Notes under the pieces: model-generated
What the model was told of the DNA's origin: nothing
Database searches by the model: none
What the model saw: only the letters and a program-made list of their open reading frames with translations
Shown here: in pieces, positions 17,136-26,180 of the stretch
Position numbering within the stretch: the stretch's first letter is position 1
How the letters are laid out: each line of letters begins with the position of its first letter
NCBI GenBank assembly: GCA_938042245.1
Contig: CALIRO010000057.1
Span: forward strand, 1-34,948
DNA length: 34,948 bases
Origin: an uncultured Thermoguttaceae bacterium
GTDB taxonomy: Bacteria > Planctomycetota > Planctomycetia > Pirellulales > Thermoguttaceae
Reading direction: 5' to 3'
Position numbers and translations under genes: made by a program

Positions 17136-19241
17136 ATGGCCCAACTCAGTAATTGGGAGTGCCCCGCTGGGACGGGGAAAAAGATGAAATTCTGCTGCCC
17201 TGACCTGGTAGGGGATTGGGAAAAAATCCTTCGCCTGCTGGAAGCGCAGCAATATCATGCGTGCCTGGAACTGATCGACCAAGTGGGGCGCCGCAGTCCA
17301 GATCGGGCGTGTCTGTGGGCAATCAAAATCGAGACACTCTATCAATCGGAAAAGGTTTCCGAGGCCGAGCAAACGGTAGAGGAATTTCTGCAAAAGCATC
17401 CTGAGAATCCGGCGGCCCTAATGGAAAAGGCGTATCTGCTGGCCCGGCGGGAGCAGCCAGAAGAGGCGTACCGATGGCTCCTCCAAGGAATGAACAATCT
17501 TTCAATATCCTATCCGATCTGCACCTCCCGATCCCTTTTCTCGGTCGCCGCAGTATTACTGGCCCAGGGCCATTATGTACCCGCGCTAGCCCTGCTGCGC
17601 TTTGGCGCCCAACTGCCCGGTCCGATGCAAGAAGATCTTCAGGACAGCGCTCGGGCCTTGGACGCCAACAGGAACATTCCGTTAGTACTGCGGGAGTCGT
17701 TTGGCTGGAGAAGCCGATTACTAGCTCACAGTCCCGCAGCGGCTTCTTTCAGCCAGATTCGCCAGCAAGTGAATCAGGGCCATTGGCTGGAGGCTACTCA
17801 GCAGCTTCAGCAGCTTATCCAGACCTATCCGGAGGTGCCTGGGTTGTGGTGGCATCTGGCTCTGCTGCGCAGTTGGATTCTGGACACACCGGCAGCGATC
17901 GAGGCTCTCCGGAAATATGCCCATTTGGATGTGCCCCGAGAGGAAGCCATCTTAGCGGAGGCAGTGGCTCTGGCCCTTTCGGAGGATCCACTAGAGGATC
18001 AAATTGCCACTTATAAACTTATTTATATACCTGAAGATGAGTCTCATTTGCAGGGGGCCCTGGCACTTTGCAAGCAAGTGGTGCCCGTGAAAGCGGACAT
18101 GCCGACGCTGCCGCAAGAGGCAGATGGGGATGGCCCGCCACGGATCTGCTATTTGCTGTTAAATCGACCGTTGTCCGGCCCCGAAGAGGCTGGGGCAGAA
18201 CCGTTGGTTTTTGGGGTTCTTGGGTTGGCCGCCTTGTATGGTCGCCAAACGGATCGCGAAGCACGACTGGTCATCTATGATGTTTCCGAACACTCCCGCG
18301 GCCAGGTGGAGGCGCTTCTTCAGCAATTTGTCGGGCAGGGGTTGCGCCCGCAAGTCGTGGTGCAACAGACCGGACAGGCTTCGGCTACGCAAACGCTGTT
18401 TCGGCTAGGGGTTATCTTTTCGGGGGCGAAAGGCCAACCGCCGGATCCCGACCAGGAAGCCGAATGTCGTCTCCGTGAGTTTTTGAGCCGTTGGCTAGAT
18501 CAACCATTGGGGATTCTCCAGGGGCGGACCCCTCGGCAGGCGGCGCAAGAGCCTGGGTGGCAAACTGCCTTGGAGGCGGTGCTGTTGTGGGTGGAGCATT
18601 TGGCATTGCAACAGCGGTATCCATGGAATCGGGGGCGTGTTCGGCAGGAGCTGGCCTTACCGCCGCCGGAGCCGATCGACCTCCGGACCGTTCCGCTCCA
18701 AGAGGTGCCCTTATACCGATGGGTCGATATGGATCTGAGCGAAGTTTCAGATGAACAAATTTCCAATGGATACCTCTATGCCACCCACTTCCGTTGGCCC
18801 CCGGCGGTTAACCAGCTTGCCTCTGCTTTTTTAGACCGGCCCAATCTGGCGCATAATCCTCTTTGGCTGTCGGCCTGTTACGCTGCAGCTGCCACAACCA
18901 TGCCCTCGCAGAAGGCCGGTTCGCTGATCGAGCAAGGCCGACAACGGGCCTTGCAATGGCGACAATCCTGCGCCCCTTGGGATCTGTTGGCTCTGCAGTA
19001 TCACCTCCACCGCCAAGATGCTCATCAGATCGATCCCCTGGTCCGGCATCTTCTTGAGCAGCATCAGTACGAGTCAGGAGTATTGGAACAGGTGATCGAA
19101 CTGTTAGAATCCTTTGGCGTTCTGCCCGGAGAGCCGACTGAGCAGAGCCCTGGGGGGCCAGCATCGGGAAGTCTGTGGACGCCTGGTCAGGAGGAAAAAC
19201 CGGCCAGCGGCAAAAAACTCTGGACCCCCGGCATGTCCTAA
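17136..19241 (+). CDS. SEC-C-motif tetratricopeptide-repeat protein
   Basis: 701 residues, ATG 17136 (AAAGG about 8 nt upstream). It opens with a SEC-C-like zinc motif, CPAGTGKKMKFCC: C9, C20 and C21 are present but the usual second cysteine is A11 (CPCGSGKK in the family), so only three of four ligands remain. Helical TPR-like repeats follow (about 25-125 and 215-300), for example 'AEQTVEEFLQKHPENPAAL'. The middle and C-terminal parts are helical and unfamiliar; the end is rich in P, G, S and W (LWTPGQEEKP, LWTPGMS). The family is recurrent in planctomycetes in my memory, with no known function; a role as an adaptor for proteins or nucleic acid is a guess. The HAD gene starts 35 bp downstream and is probably co-transcribed. 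Confidence 0.75.
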   Translation: MAQLSNWECPAGTGKKMKFCCPDLVGDWEKILRLLEAQQYHACLELIDQVGRRSPDRACLWAIKIETLYQSEKVSEAEQTVEEFLQKHPENPAALMEKAYLLARREQPEEAYRWLLQGMNNLSISYPICTSRSLFSVAAVLLAQGHYVPALALLRFGAQLPGPMQEDLQDSARALDANRNIPLVLRESFGWRSRLLAHSPAAASFSQIRQQVNQGHWLEATQQLQQLIQTYPEVPGLWWHLALLRSWILDTPAAIEALRKYAHLDVPREEAILAEAVALALSEDPLEDQIATYKLIYIPEDESHLQGALALCKQVVPVKADMPTLPQEADGDGPPRICYLLLNRPLSGPEEAGAEPLVFGVLGLAALYGRQTDREARLVIYDVSEHSRGQVEALLQQFVGQGLRPQVVVQQTGQASATQTLFRLGVIFSGAKGQPPDPDQEAECRLREFLSRWLDQPLGILQGRTPRQAAQEPGWQTALEAVLLWVEHLALQQRYPWNRGRVRQELALPPPEPIDLRTVPLQEVPLYRWVDMDLSEVSDEQISNGYLYATHFRWPPAVNQLASAFLDRPNLAHNPLWLSACYAAAATTMPSQKAGSLIEQGRQRALQWRQSCAPWDLLALQYHLHRQDAHQIDPLVRHLLEQHQYESGVLEQVIELLESFGVLPGEPTEQSPGGPASGSLWTPGQEEKPASGKKLWTPGMS

Positions 19242-19276
19242 TCCCGCTTCTCCTGAGATGCCTTGTTGAGCCAACG

Positions 19277-20200
19277 ATGCAGTGGATTGTCGAAACCTTC
19301 CGCCGGCATTTTTATCCGTTGGAACCTCTCCGACCGGACTGCGGCCTGCTCAACCGATTTGGGGAAGAGATCTTTCAAAAGCCCGCCTGGACGGGGCAGA
19401 TTCGTGCGGTCTTGTTTGATCTGTATGGAACCTTGTGGATCAGTTCCACCGCCCAGTTGGAGCAGTTGCGCAATCCGTATCGAGTGGCTGCCGTCCGGGA
19501 AACTTTAGAAACAGTAGGAGTTCGCCCAGACCGATGGAGCCAGCAGGAGGCCGATTTGCTGTTCGCTCTGATCGAGGCCATGCACGCCCAACGCCGGGCC
19601 GAAGGAATCGACTATCCGGAAATCTCGATGGTGGAAGCGTGGCAGCAATTTTTGCATCGGTTGGCGGATTCCGGGTGGGTGGACCGGGAGCAGATAGGTC
19701 GGCTCGATGCGGCCTACCTGGTGGTGGTAGCGGAGGCCAAGGCCAATCCCCTTTGGCCCATGCCGGGGGCCGAGCAAACCGTGAATCGGCTTCGGCAAGC
19801 GGGCTATCGGCTGGGGATTGTCAGTAATGCCCAATTTTATACCCCCTATCTTTTTCAAACCCTTTTCGGCCGAGCGGCCGAGGAATTAGGCTTTGAGAGC
19901 GAGTTGACATTTTATTCTTATGTACATGGCATTGCCAAACCGAGCTTGGCACTTTTTCACCTCGCACAGCAAGCCCTGGCTCAACGCCGCATCCGCCCCT
20001 GGGAAACTCTCCATGTAGGCAACGATATGCTGCATGATATTTGGCCAGCCCATCAGGTTGGATTTCGGACCGCCCTTTTTGCCGGCGACCAACGAAGTCT
20101 GCGCCTCCGCGACGAAGAACCCCAAGTCCAAAACCTCCGCCCCGATGTGGTCCTGACCTCGTTGACTCAATTGGCCGACTGGCTCACCGGCCCCCAATAA
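19277..20200 (+). CDS. HAD-superfamily hydrolase (phosphatase-like)
   Basis: 307 residues from ATG 19277; the frame is open back to 19175 inside the upstream gene, but the ATG leaves the normal distance to the catalytic motif. Motif I is FDLYGTL (47-53) with nucleophile D48 and Y in place of the usual second aspartate. Motif II is GIVSNA, motif III the lysine of GIAKPSL, motif IV GNDMLHD. A helical cap lies between motifs I and II (about 55-185), subfamily IA. The DxYGT variant occurs in several HAD-IA phosphatases; loss of the second aspartate usually changes leaving-group chemistry, so substrate is open. The Shine-Dalgarno is weak, consistent with coupling to the SEC-C/TPR gene 35 bp upstream. 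Confidence 0.82.
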   Translation: MQWIVETFRRHFYPLEPLRPDCGLLNRFGEEIFQKPAWTGQIRAVLFDLYGTLWISSTAQLEQLRNPYRVAAVRETLETVGVRPDRWSQQEADLLFALIEAMHAQRRAEGIDYPEISMVEAWQQFLHRLADSGWVDREQIGRLDAAYLVVVAEAKANPLWPMPGAEQTVNRLRQAGYRLGIVSNAQFYTPYLFQTLFGRAAEELGFESELTFYSYVHGIAKPSLALFHLAQQALAQRRIRPWETLHVGNDMLHDIWPAHQVGFRTALFAGDQRSLRLRDEEPQVQNLRPDVVLTSLTQLADWLTGPQ

Positions 20201-20312
20201 AACCGCCTTCTCCTGTGGGATTTGCCTCTGCAGGTTGGCACCTTCCCCCTCAGCCTCAGCTGCAAGCGGTGTCTGAGAGCTTTGGGTGCTGCTGGCCTTT
20301 TGTTCTAGGCTC

Positions 20313-20942
20313 TTATTGCTCGGCCCCAGGGAGAAGTTCTTCTTGGATGCTGGGCAGGGGCTCTTGAACCGGCAAACCTGCCAGACGAAGCCAATTGGCC
20401 AATAGCTGGTAACCGCACTCCGTCAGGATCGACTCGGGATGAAATTGCAGCCCTACGATCGGACGCTCCCGATGTTCGATGGCCATGATCAGGCCATCGG
20501 TCGTCCAAGCAGAAACGGAAAAGCATTCCGGCAGGGAGCTTTTCTCGACCACCAGCGAATGATACCGGGCCCCCTGCAAGGGGTTAGGCAGATTGGCAAA
20601 TACCCCTTGGCCGGTATGATGGATCGGGGTTGCCCGGCCATGAATCGGCTCCGGGCAGCGGACGATCCGTCCGCCAAAGGCCTGCGCCAAAATCTGATGT
20701 CCCAAGCACACACCCAGCATTGGCAGCTCCTGCCAAAACTGCCGCACCAGCTCCAGAGCGCAGCCTGCCTGATCAGGTGTACATGGACCCGGCGAAAACA
20801 CCAAACCGGCCGGTCTCCTAGCCCGTACCCCCGATGCATCGATAGCCCTGTTCCGAACCACCTCGGTCGGATGCCCCAAACGCTGCCAATAACGAACCAA
20901 ATTGTAAACAAAACTATCGTAATTGTCAATCACCAAAAGCAT
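20313..20942 (-). CDS. trpG: Anthranilate/aminodeoxychorismate synthase glutamine amidotransferase
   Basis: 209 residues from ATG 20942, where the family N-terminus MLLVIDNYDSFVYNL begins; the frame is open to 21038 but those residues (FFFPAKVLIFF) are not family-like. Class I glutamine amidotransferase triad: C79 in GVCLGHQ, H168 and E170 in FHPES. It releases ammonia from glutamine for TrpE (anthranilate) and, in organisms with one copy, also for PabB. FSPGPCTPD (50-58) is typical. The trpE partner lies on the same strand about 6 kb away, so the two are not one operon. Convergent with the HAD gene (112 bp between stops). Ribosome site is weak. Confidence 0.9.
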   Translation of the reverse strand: MLLVIDNYDSFVYNLVRYWQRLGHPTEVVRNRAIDASGVRARRPAGLVFSPGPCTPDQAGCALELVRQFWQELPMLGVCLGHQILAQAFGGRIVRCPEPIHGRATPIHHTGQGVFANLPNPLQGARYHSLVVEKSSLPECFSVSAWTTDGLIMAIEHRERPIVGLQFHPESILTECGYQLLANWLRLAGLPVQEPLPSIQEELLPGAEQ

Positions 20943-21208
20943 CGGGCTGGCGCCGGAGAAAAAAATCAGAACCTTGGCAGGAAAGAAAAACCATCCCGCT
21001 TTTTTCGGCAGGGGCATAAGAACTGAATGCCCTTGCACCGGCAGTGCCGGGCCCTTTCGCTAGCTCCCAGCAGGCTGGTCTTTCTGCCTGGAAGAAAGGG
21101 CTTGGCGCTGCCAGCTGGAGCGGGACCCACATGTTGGGTCGGTAGGTTCTCCCCCAAGCAGACGTTTTTTTGCTCCTACCGAAATATTCCCAGAAACATT
21201 CCTAGCGG

Positions 21209-22354
21209 TCAATACGCCCCGGAGGCGATTGCCCGCCCGTCGGCCGACAGATTCAGCAGGTCCCAGACGCCCAGGTTGGTCTGGGAAGTACCGGTCTGGA
21301 TATAGTTACTGATAAAATGGACACTTCCGTCGGCCATAGCTACATGGACGCCGCCTGGATGCATACTGCGAGCGGTCTGCTGGTAATTTGGTCGGCTGCC
21401 TTCCGCACAGGGCATGCCCATTTGAGCCAGTCGCTGGCCACCGGTTTGCACATTACCGCCGACGGCAATGCGGGTATCACTGCAGCCATTGGTATCGTCC
21501 GCGTTCAGATAAGGGGCGTTCGGACCGTTGGCATCGCCGATGTATCCATGGGCCCACAGGGCACTAGGACAACCGCCGCTCATAGCCCATACGCCCCGAG
21601 GATCGATCGGGACCACCCCTGCCCGAATCTCGCCAACCAGGATGGTGTTGCTAGTGCCATCCCGAATTTCCTCGATGGAAACGGAGGTATTGGCCCCCAT
21701 GACGCCCCGGATCAGCGGATGCTTCCAGCCAGGCGAGGCGTCCGTAGCCGCACTCTCTAACCCGTTATACCCACTATGGGCATTGACAGTCATCTTTCCC
21801 AGGGCCGCATTGGCTGCATAATTGCCCCGTGCCCAATTGGGCCCGTGATTGTATCGGGTTCCATCATAAGCAGTGCGGTTATAAGCATCGGAGGGGCACA
21901 ACATGACCGAAAGCATGGTACTGCGAGGCCGCTCATTGACCGGATCCGGTATAGGCCGACTCAAATCAAACGCATCCCGCAACGCCTGCTGTTCCAAAAA
22001 AGGTAAAATCAGGATCACCCAATTTTCTCTCAAATTGGGGTTATTTAGGCGTTGGACATCGGCGGCATCGCCGGGCCGCCACACCGAACTGGGCGGGAAG
22101 ATCCGATAACTGGTATGGTAATGGTGCAATGCCAAGGCGATCTGTTTGAGGTTGTTGGTGCACTGCGCACGTCGGGCCGCCTCCCTGGCCGCCTGCACCG
22201 CCGGAAGCACTAGCGCAATCAATATCCCAATAATCGTAATCACCACCAACAATTCCACTAAGGTAAAACCATATCCCTTTAACCATAGAACTGGCAAGCC
22301 AGGATTTCGTTGCTGGTCTGCTTGAACTACTAGGCCCAAATCGCCGGTTTTCAT
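21209..22354 (-). CDS. DUF1559 type II pseudopilin-like protein
   Basis: 381 residues from ATG 22354, with GGGAG 8 nt upstream; a GTG three codons earlier lacks spacing. Prepilin signature: basic leader, G29-F30 cleavage, then TLVELLVVITIIGILIALVLPAVQ with E34 at +5 and a long helix AAREAARRAQCTNNLKQI. The body has the DUF1559 blocks (SRIFPPSS, FLEQQALRD, NTILVGEI) and the C-terminal H-X9-DG motif (HPGGVHVAMADGSVHFI). Planctomycetes carry dozens of these; they are thought to belong to a type II secretion/pilus-like apparatus, individual roles unknown. A redoxin-like lipoprotein lies upstream on the same strand (237 bp), trpG 266 bp downstream. Confidence 0.93.
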   Translation of the reverse strand: MKTGDLGLVVQADQQRNPGLPVLWLKGYGFTLVELLVVITIIGILIALVLPAVQAAREAARRAQCTNNLKQIALALHHYHTSYRIFPPSSVWRPGDAADVQRLNNPNLRENWVILILPFLEQQALRDAFDLSRPIPDPVNERPRSTMLSVMLCPSDAYNRTAYDGTRYNHGPNWARGNYAANAALGKMTVNAHSGYNGLESAATDASPGWKHPLIRGVMGANTSVSIEEIRDGTSNTILVGEIRAGVVPIDPRGVWAMSGGCPSALWAHGYIGDANGPNAPYLNADDTNGCSDTRIAVGGNVQTGGQRLAQMGMPCAEGSRPNYQQTARSMHPGGVHVAMADGSVHFISNYIQTGTSQTNLGVWDLLNLSADGRAIASGAY

Positions 22355-22591
22355 GGCTGCCACTCCCGTTGCTTTTTAGCCTTATCCGCACAGATAGACG
22401 GGAACTGCTCTGTGGGTTTTACCCCGCGAACGTTTCCCAGGTCCCTGCCGACCGAGCTTCTGACAGCCCTGAGCGAATCCCCAGTCAGACTTCTCCCCTG
22501 AAGGTTTCCAAAGTTCTGACTTTCCCTAGCCCGATGGTTGCTTTAGAACCCATTCAAGTCGGCTTCTCTGCCTGGAATTTGAAAAAGGCTT

Positions 22592-23341
22592 TTACCGATC
22601 GAGTTTCTGAGGGCCAAGCGCTGCTTGGACCGTCGTCTCGATACCCCGAAGGGTAGATTCGCCGTAGCCGATGTCCAACCATAGAACTTTTCCCTCGGCA
22701 TCGAGCAGATAGGTTCGGGGCAGTAAGGGGATATCCGATTTGGGGGCCTGTTGCGCGATTTGCGCAAAGTACTGACCGTTGGGGTCCAGCAGCAGTGGCA
22801 AACCGGAAGCCGCCGGCGGCAAGGCCTTCTGCGCCGAGGAGGCCTCTTCGCCCACATTCACCGCCACCACCCGAAGGCCTCTTGGATGATATTTGGGAAG
22901 AAGATCTTTGGCCAGATCCTGAAGCTCCTCCAGGGCGGAAAGGCTCTGGGAGTTCCAAAACACAAGCACCGTAACTTGTTGCCCCAAGAGGCTTCGCAGG
23001 CCCGCAGGTTCTCCTTGGAGGTTGGCTAGAGGCCCGTCCGGCATGGTCTGGCCCACCCACACCCGGAAAGTAGCCCGACGCGCTTCATCCATGACCACCT
23101 TGGGAATGCTCGGCGGCGGAACTTGTTGGGCCGGTTGGCCCGGCAACACTGCCGCACCAGGAGGACTGACAAGCTTATCCGAAAGGCCTGATTGCTCGGC
23201 AGATGGGCTTCCGGCTGCCCCGGCCTGGGGGGGCAGGAAATCTTCTTTTGGATGGGACAGCGGCTCGGTTTGGCCACACCCCCCGGTAATCACCCACCAC
23301 CCCACCCCTACCAGGCTGAGTATCTTGAAGGTCCACTGCAT
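22592..23341 (-). CDS. Thioredoxin-fold lipoprotein without active-site cysteines
   Basis: 249 residues from ATG 23341, with AAAGGAGG 6 nt upstream. A lipoprotein signal with lipobox ITGGC (Cys at residue 22) is followed by a proline-rich spacer (about 40-85), then a TlpA/AhpC-like domain (about 95-245). Where TlpA proteins have VFWA-x-WC-x-x-C, this reads VLVFWNSQSLSALEEL, with no cysteine; the cis-proline region LPRTYLLDAEGKVLW is intact. The fold should therefore be preserved but disulfide chemistry is unlikely; a binding or structural role in the envelope is the inference. It precedes the DUF1559 pseudopilin on the same strand. Confidence 0.78.
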   Translation of the reverse strand: MQWTFKILSLVGVGWWVITGGCGQTEPLSHPKEDFLPPQAGAAGSPSAEQSGLSDKLVSPPGAAVLPGQPAQQVPPPSIPKVVMDEARRATFRVWVGQTMPDGPLANLQGEPAGLRSLLGQQVTVLVFWNSQSLSALEELQDLAKDLLPKYHPRGLRVVAVNVGEEASSAQKALPPAASGLPLLLDPNGQYFAQIAQQAPKSDIPLLPRTYLLDAEGKVLWLDIGYGESTLRGIETTVQAALGPQKLDR

Positions 23342-24228
23342 GGCTATCCTCCTTTCGACCCCACGGAGCCCACCGCGAGGAAAAGGCCGCCCCTAAAAAT
23401 GCCTCCTGGTGTTCAGGATTCTCAACAACCCAGTGGTTTGGAGGAAAGAGGATAACAAAACGACTTTTCGCTTTCCTCCAGGTGCCCCTTTCTCTCGGCG
23501 CCTTTTCTCCAAGCACAATGCTCATTTTATCGAAAATCTTTCCTGCAAACAAGGAGCAGTGGCCGGCAACTGGGGGCTTGGAGGGAGGGTTGGCCGGGTC
23601 CGCATCTGGGAGCGGGGAGGTCTCCTCCGGATGGTTTTCGGGCCAGGCTTCAGCGCTGCCAGGCACTACCGCAGCAAGTTTCCTCTGCCCATCGGGTCTC
23701 GGGTGGTACCGGGCGCTACCGGAGCATTCGCGTCTGAAGCATCCTGCAGGCATGGAAGCCGGGCTTCCAGGTTTTCCCAACTATTTAGGGGGCAGACCTC
23801 CCCCAAACTGCTGGCACTCTTACCTACTAGGTTTCACAAGAGGGGCACTCCTAGGGGGGAAGGGCATTGGATAGGGAGTTTTAACTTCCTAAAAAGAGAT
23901 CTTTGGGCATTTTGCCTTCCTGTGAAATATTTCTTACTTTTCGTAAAGTTAAGGAGCATTTTTTGAGCGGCGCAATTCTTTCTTTGTGGAAAATGATTTT
24001 CCAAATATTTAGGGCGGACCTGGTATGGTAATCCCAGGCCAGCAGCGATAAGATAGAAAGCAGTTTTTGCTCCGCCTGCCTGGTGGTGGGACAGAGGGTG
24101 GGGAAGAGCGTTTTCCTGGCCTGCCCCAGTGGGACCTCTCCGCTGGGGGAGGCCGGTGCCGGGGAGCAAAAAGGGCGAAAACGGTTCTCGGCAAGGAAGT
24201 GCTGTGCCCTTCCATGAAGGAGCCTGAG
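23342..24228. other. 887-bp gene-free interval between divergent genes
   Basis: Between the redoxin-like gene (minus) and the kinase (plus). Several long open frames on both strands overlap one another and look like GC-driven noise: no signal peptide, repeats or family motif. 23881-24050 is AT-rich and is the likely kinase promoter area; it contains a perfect palindrome (23987-24003). No terminator or RNA gene recognised. Confidence 0.5.
23987..24003. promoter_or_regulatory. Perfect 17-bp palindrome upstream of the kinase, possible operator
   Basis: TGGAAAAT-G-ATTTTCCA, two 8-bp arms around one base, in an AT-rich stretch about 225 bp upstream of the kinase start. Such a short-centred, dyad-symmetric, AT-rich site is typical of homodimeric regulator operators; no matching copy was noticed elsewhere in the window. 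Confidence 0.4.
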
Positions 24229-25359
24229 ATGTCCACAACCCTTATGCATGAGGGTAGTCGTACGCTGAGTTGGGGCGGGCATCCTTCCGGACGATGCTCG
24301 GAAGAACTCTTGGGTGCCTACCGTCAGTTGGTGGAGGAACCCCGGCTCAGTTGGACGACTCACCATCGGCTGATGCGGCTGCTGGGCGAAGGTGGGCAAG
24401 GCAAAGTGTATTTGAGCGAACGCCGGGGGACCGATGAGTTCACCTTGCCAGTGGCCTTAAAGATTTTTTCGCCGGAACGGTTTGCCCATGATCGGGCCTA
24501 CGACGAAGCGATGGCGGAGATGGCCCGGGTGGCCGCCCGGGTGGCCCGTATCCAGCAGGACAATCTGCTGGATGTGCATAATTGGATCGATCGCCATCGG
24601 ATCCGCATCATGGAGATGGAATGGGTCGATGGGTACGACCTGGCCCGATTGTTGACCAATCGGATGCTCGAGCACCTGTACCAGCGGGTAAGCACCCGAC
24701 GGTGGAATCAGATCAACGATGTAATTGTAACCCGGGGACCGGTCCAACCCCGGCTGAAGCCGGGCGTGGCCATGGCGATTGTCCGGGATTGTCTAGCTGC
24801 TTTGGCCGCCCTGCATCGGGAAGGGATTGTGCATGGGGATCTGAAACCGTCGAATATCATGCTCAAACGGACCGGCACGGCCAAGATTATCGACATAGGG
24901 GCGGCCTTTGAATTGGACCGGCCCCCGGCCCGTCGAACCTGCACCCCTACCTATGCCGCCCCGGAGGTGCTCGAACAACACATTTGGGGTCCGCAGTCCG
25001 ACTTAGCCAGTTTGGGCTATGTGCTTATTGAGATGCTTTCCGGGGTGCCCCCGTTTGCCGGTCGGACCAGTGTTAGTGAGCTGTTGGAAGCGAAGCGCTT
25101 CCTAGCCCAACGGCTCCATCAGATTCTGCCAAGCGAGGTAACTTGCAACGATCTCCTGATGACTTTTATCCGGAACATGATTGCTCCGGATCCGAGCCGA
25201 CGCTTCCCCAGCGCAGAGGCCGCCGATCTATTTAAAGAAGGCGCTGCCAGTTTCCATCGCCAACTGGTCAAAGGGGACCTGGCGAGCGAATTTCACAACG
25301 AGATCCGCCTCTGGCTCCAAGATCTGGAACATTTCGACTTAAAGCCCGATAATCGATAG
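24229..25359 (+). CDS. Ser/Thr protein kinase-like protein, non-RD (HGD) type
   Basis: 376 residues from ATG 24229, chosen because AAGGAG (24217-24222) lies 6 nt upstream; the frame is open to 24067 but that part lacks kinase character. Hanks-type catalytic core: glycine loop GEGGQGKV at 53-60, lysine K78 in VALKIF, catalytic loop HGDLKPSN at 202-209 (D204, K206, N209; G replaces the R of HRD), DIG at 222-224 in place of DFG, and APE at 244-246. The metal-binding and catalytic aspartates are kept, so activity is plausible, but loss of the HRD arginine predicts no activation-loop phosphorylation control. A helix-rich insert (about 140-175) is unusual. No transmembrane segment or sensor domain, so it is soluble. 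Substrate unknown. Confidence 0.85.
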   Translation: MSTTLMHEGSRTLSWGGHPSGRCSEELLGAYRQLVEEPRLSWTTHHRLMRLLGEGGQGKVYLSERRGTDEFTLPVALKIFSPERFAHDRAYDEAMAEMARVAARVARIQQDNLLDVHNWIDRHRIRIMEMEWVDGYDLARLLTNRMLEHLYQRVSTRRWNQINDVIVTRGPVQPRLKPGVAMAIVRDCLAALAALHREGIVHGDLKPSNIMLKRTGTAKIIDIGAAFELDRPPARRTCTPTYAAPEVLEQHIWGPQSDLASLGYVLIEMLSGVPPFAGRTSVSELLEAKRFLAQRLHQILPSEVTCNDLLMTFIRNMIAPDPSRRFPSAEAADLFKEGAASFHRQLVKGDLASEFHNEIRLWLQDLEHFDLKPDNR

Positions 25360-25853
25360 CAACCCCCTGGCATCGGCATCCAGCCGATCCCTTGACCTTC
25401 CACCCGCTTTGAGCCGAGAAAACGCTCGCAGCGGTGGGGTTGCCTCCCAGAGGGTTGGCAAGTCCGAGTCCCGCCTTCAGTGGCCCCCAGCCCCCAGCCA
25501 TTTACGGGGCTGCAGTCCTGGGTGGCCGATGCAGCCCACCACAAACCTCGGAGCATACCGCCCCAGATCGCAGCCGCCCTTTGGGAGGGGAAACCCCTGG
25601 GCTCTGAAGGACTCCGGGCCAGAAACTTCCCTGGCCTCCGTAGCATCAGCCAACCGTCTATGCTACACTGGAATCTAATATTTCCATTTCTTATCACGGC
25701 CCATGGACGGCTAGGATGGAGACCCCTGAGCGGAGCGGATGGGGTTGAGAAAAGCACCCTTGCGTTTCGAATGGGGTTTAGAATCAGTGAGGTTAGAACT
25801 GGGTTTCCAACAGGAGACTCTGGGCGGGAATCGATAATAGCGAGGTGGTAGAG
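25360..25853. other. 494-bp interval upstream of rplU
   Basis: A perfect hairpin ATCGGC-ATCCA-GCCGAT at 25372-25388 lies just past the kinase stop and may act at its transcript end, but no U-tract follows. The rest probably holds the rplU promoter and leader; TCTAATATT near 25674-25682 and TATGCTACACT near 25659 are -10-like but have no -35 at a good distance. No gene on either strand. Confidence 0.45.
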
Positions 25854-26180
25854 ATGTACGCGATTATCGAAGATAGTGGCCAGCAATTTAAGGTTCAAGA
25901 AGGGCAAGAGCTTCAGATTGATTATCGGGATGTGCCGGCCGGAGAAGAAATTCGGTTTGATCGGGTATTGGCCTATCGGGATCATCGGGGGCTTCAGATA
26001 GGTCAACCTTATTTACCGGCTGCGTGTGTGCGAGCAGAAGTGCTCGGCCCGGTCATTGGCCCGAAAATCGTCATCCGCAAATTCAAACGCCGCAAGAACT
26101 ATCGGCGGAAAATCGGCCATCGCCAACTCTACACCCGGGTTCGGATTGCCAAGATCGAACTGCCCGGCGGTTCGGAATAA
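25854..26180 (+). CDS. rplU: 50S ribosomal protein L21
   Basis: 108 residues from ATG 25854 (GAGGTGG at 25842-25848, 5-nt spacing; a frame start nine bases earlier is less likely). L21 binds 23S rRNA in the large subunit. The opening MYAIIEDSGQQFKV, the centre with a single-domain beta-barrel and the C-terminal IRKFKRRKNYRRKIGHRQLYTRVRI (the basic KRRK-x-x-x-x-K-GHRQ signature) are diagnostic. In many bacteria rpmA (L27) follows directly; here an M20 peptidase follows after 350 bp and no L27 frame is present in the window. Confidence 0.97.
   Translation: MYAIIEDSGQQFKVQEGQELQIDYRDVPAGEEIRFDRVLAYRDHRGLQIGQPYLPAACVRAEVLGPVIGPKIVIRKFKRRKNYRRKIGHRQLYTRVRIAKIELPGGSE

Noticed and set aside
23409..23966. 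185-codon plus-strand frame, with other long frames on both strands, in the kinase upstream gap
   Set aside because: Mutually overlapping frames of mixed composition and no Shine-Dalgarno or recognisable motif.
25293..26006. 237-codon minus-strand frame across the kinase end, the rplU leader and rplU
   Set aside because: It runs antisense to a certain ribosomal protein gene and has no protein-like pattern.
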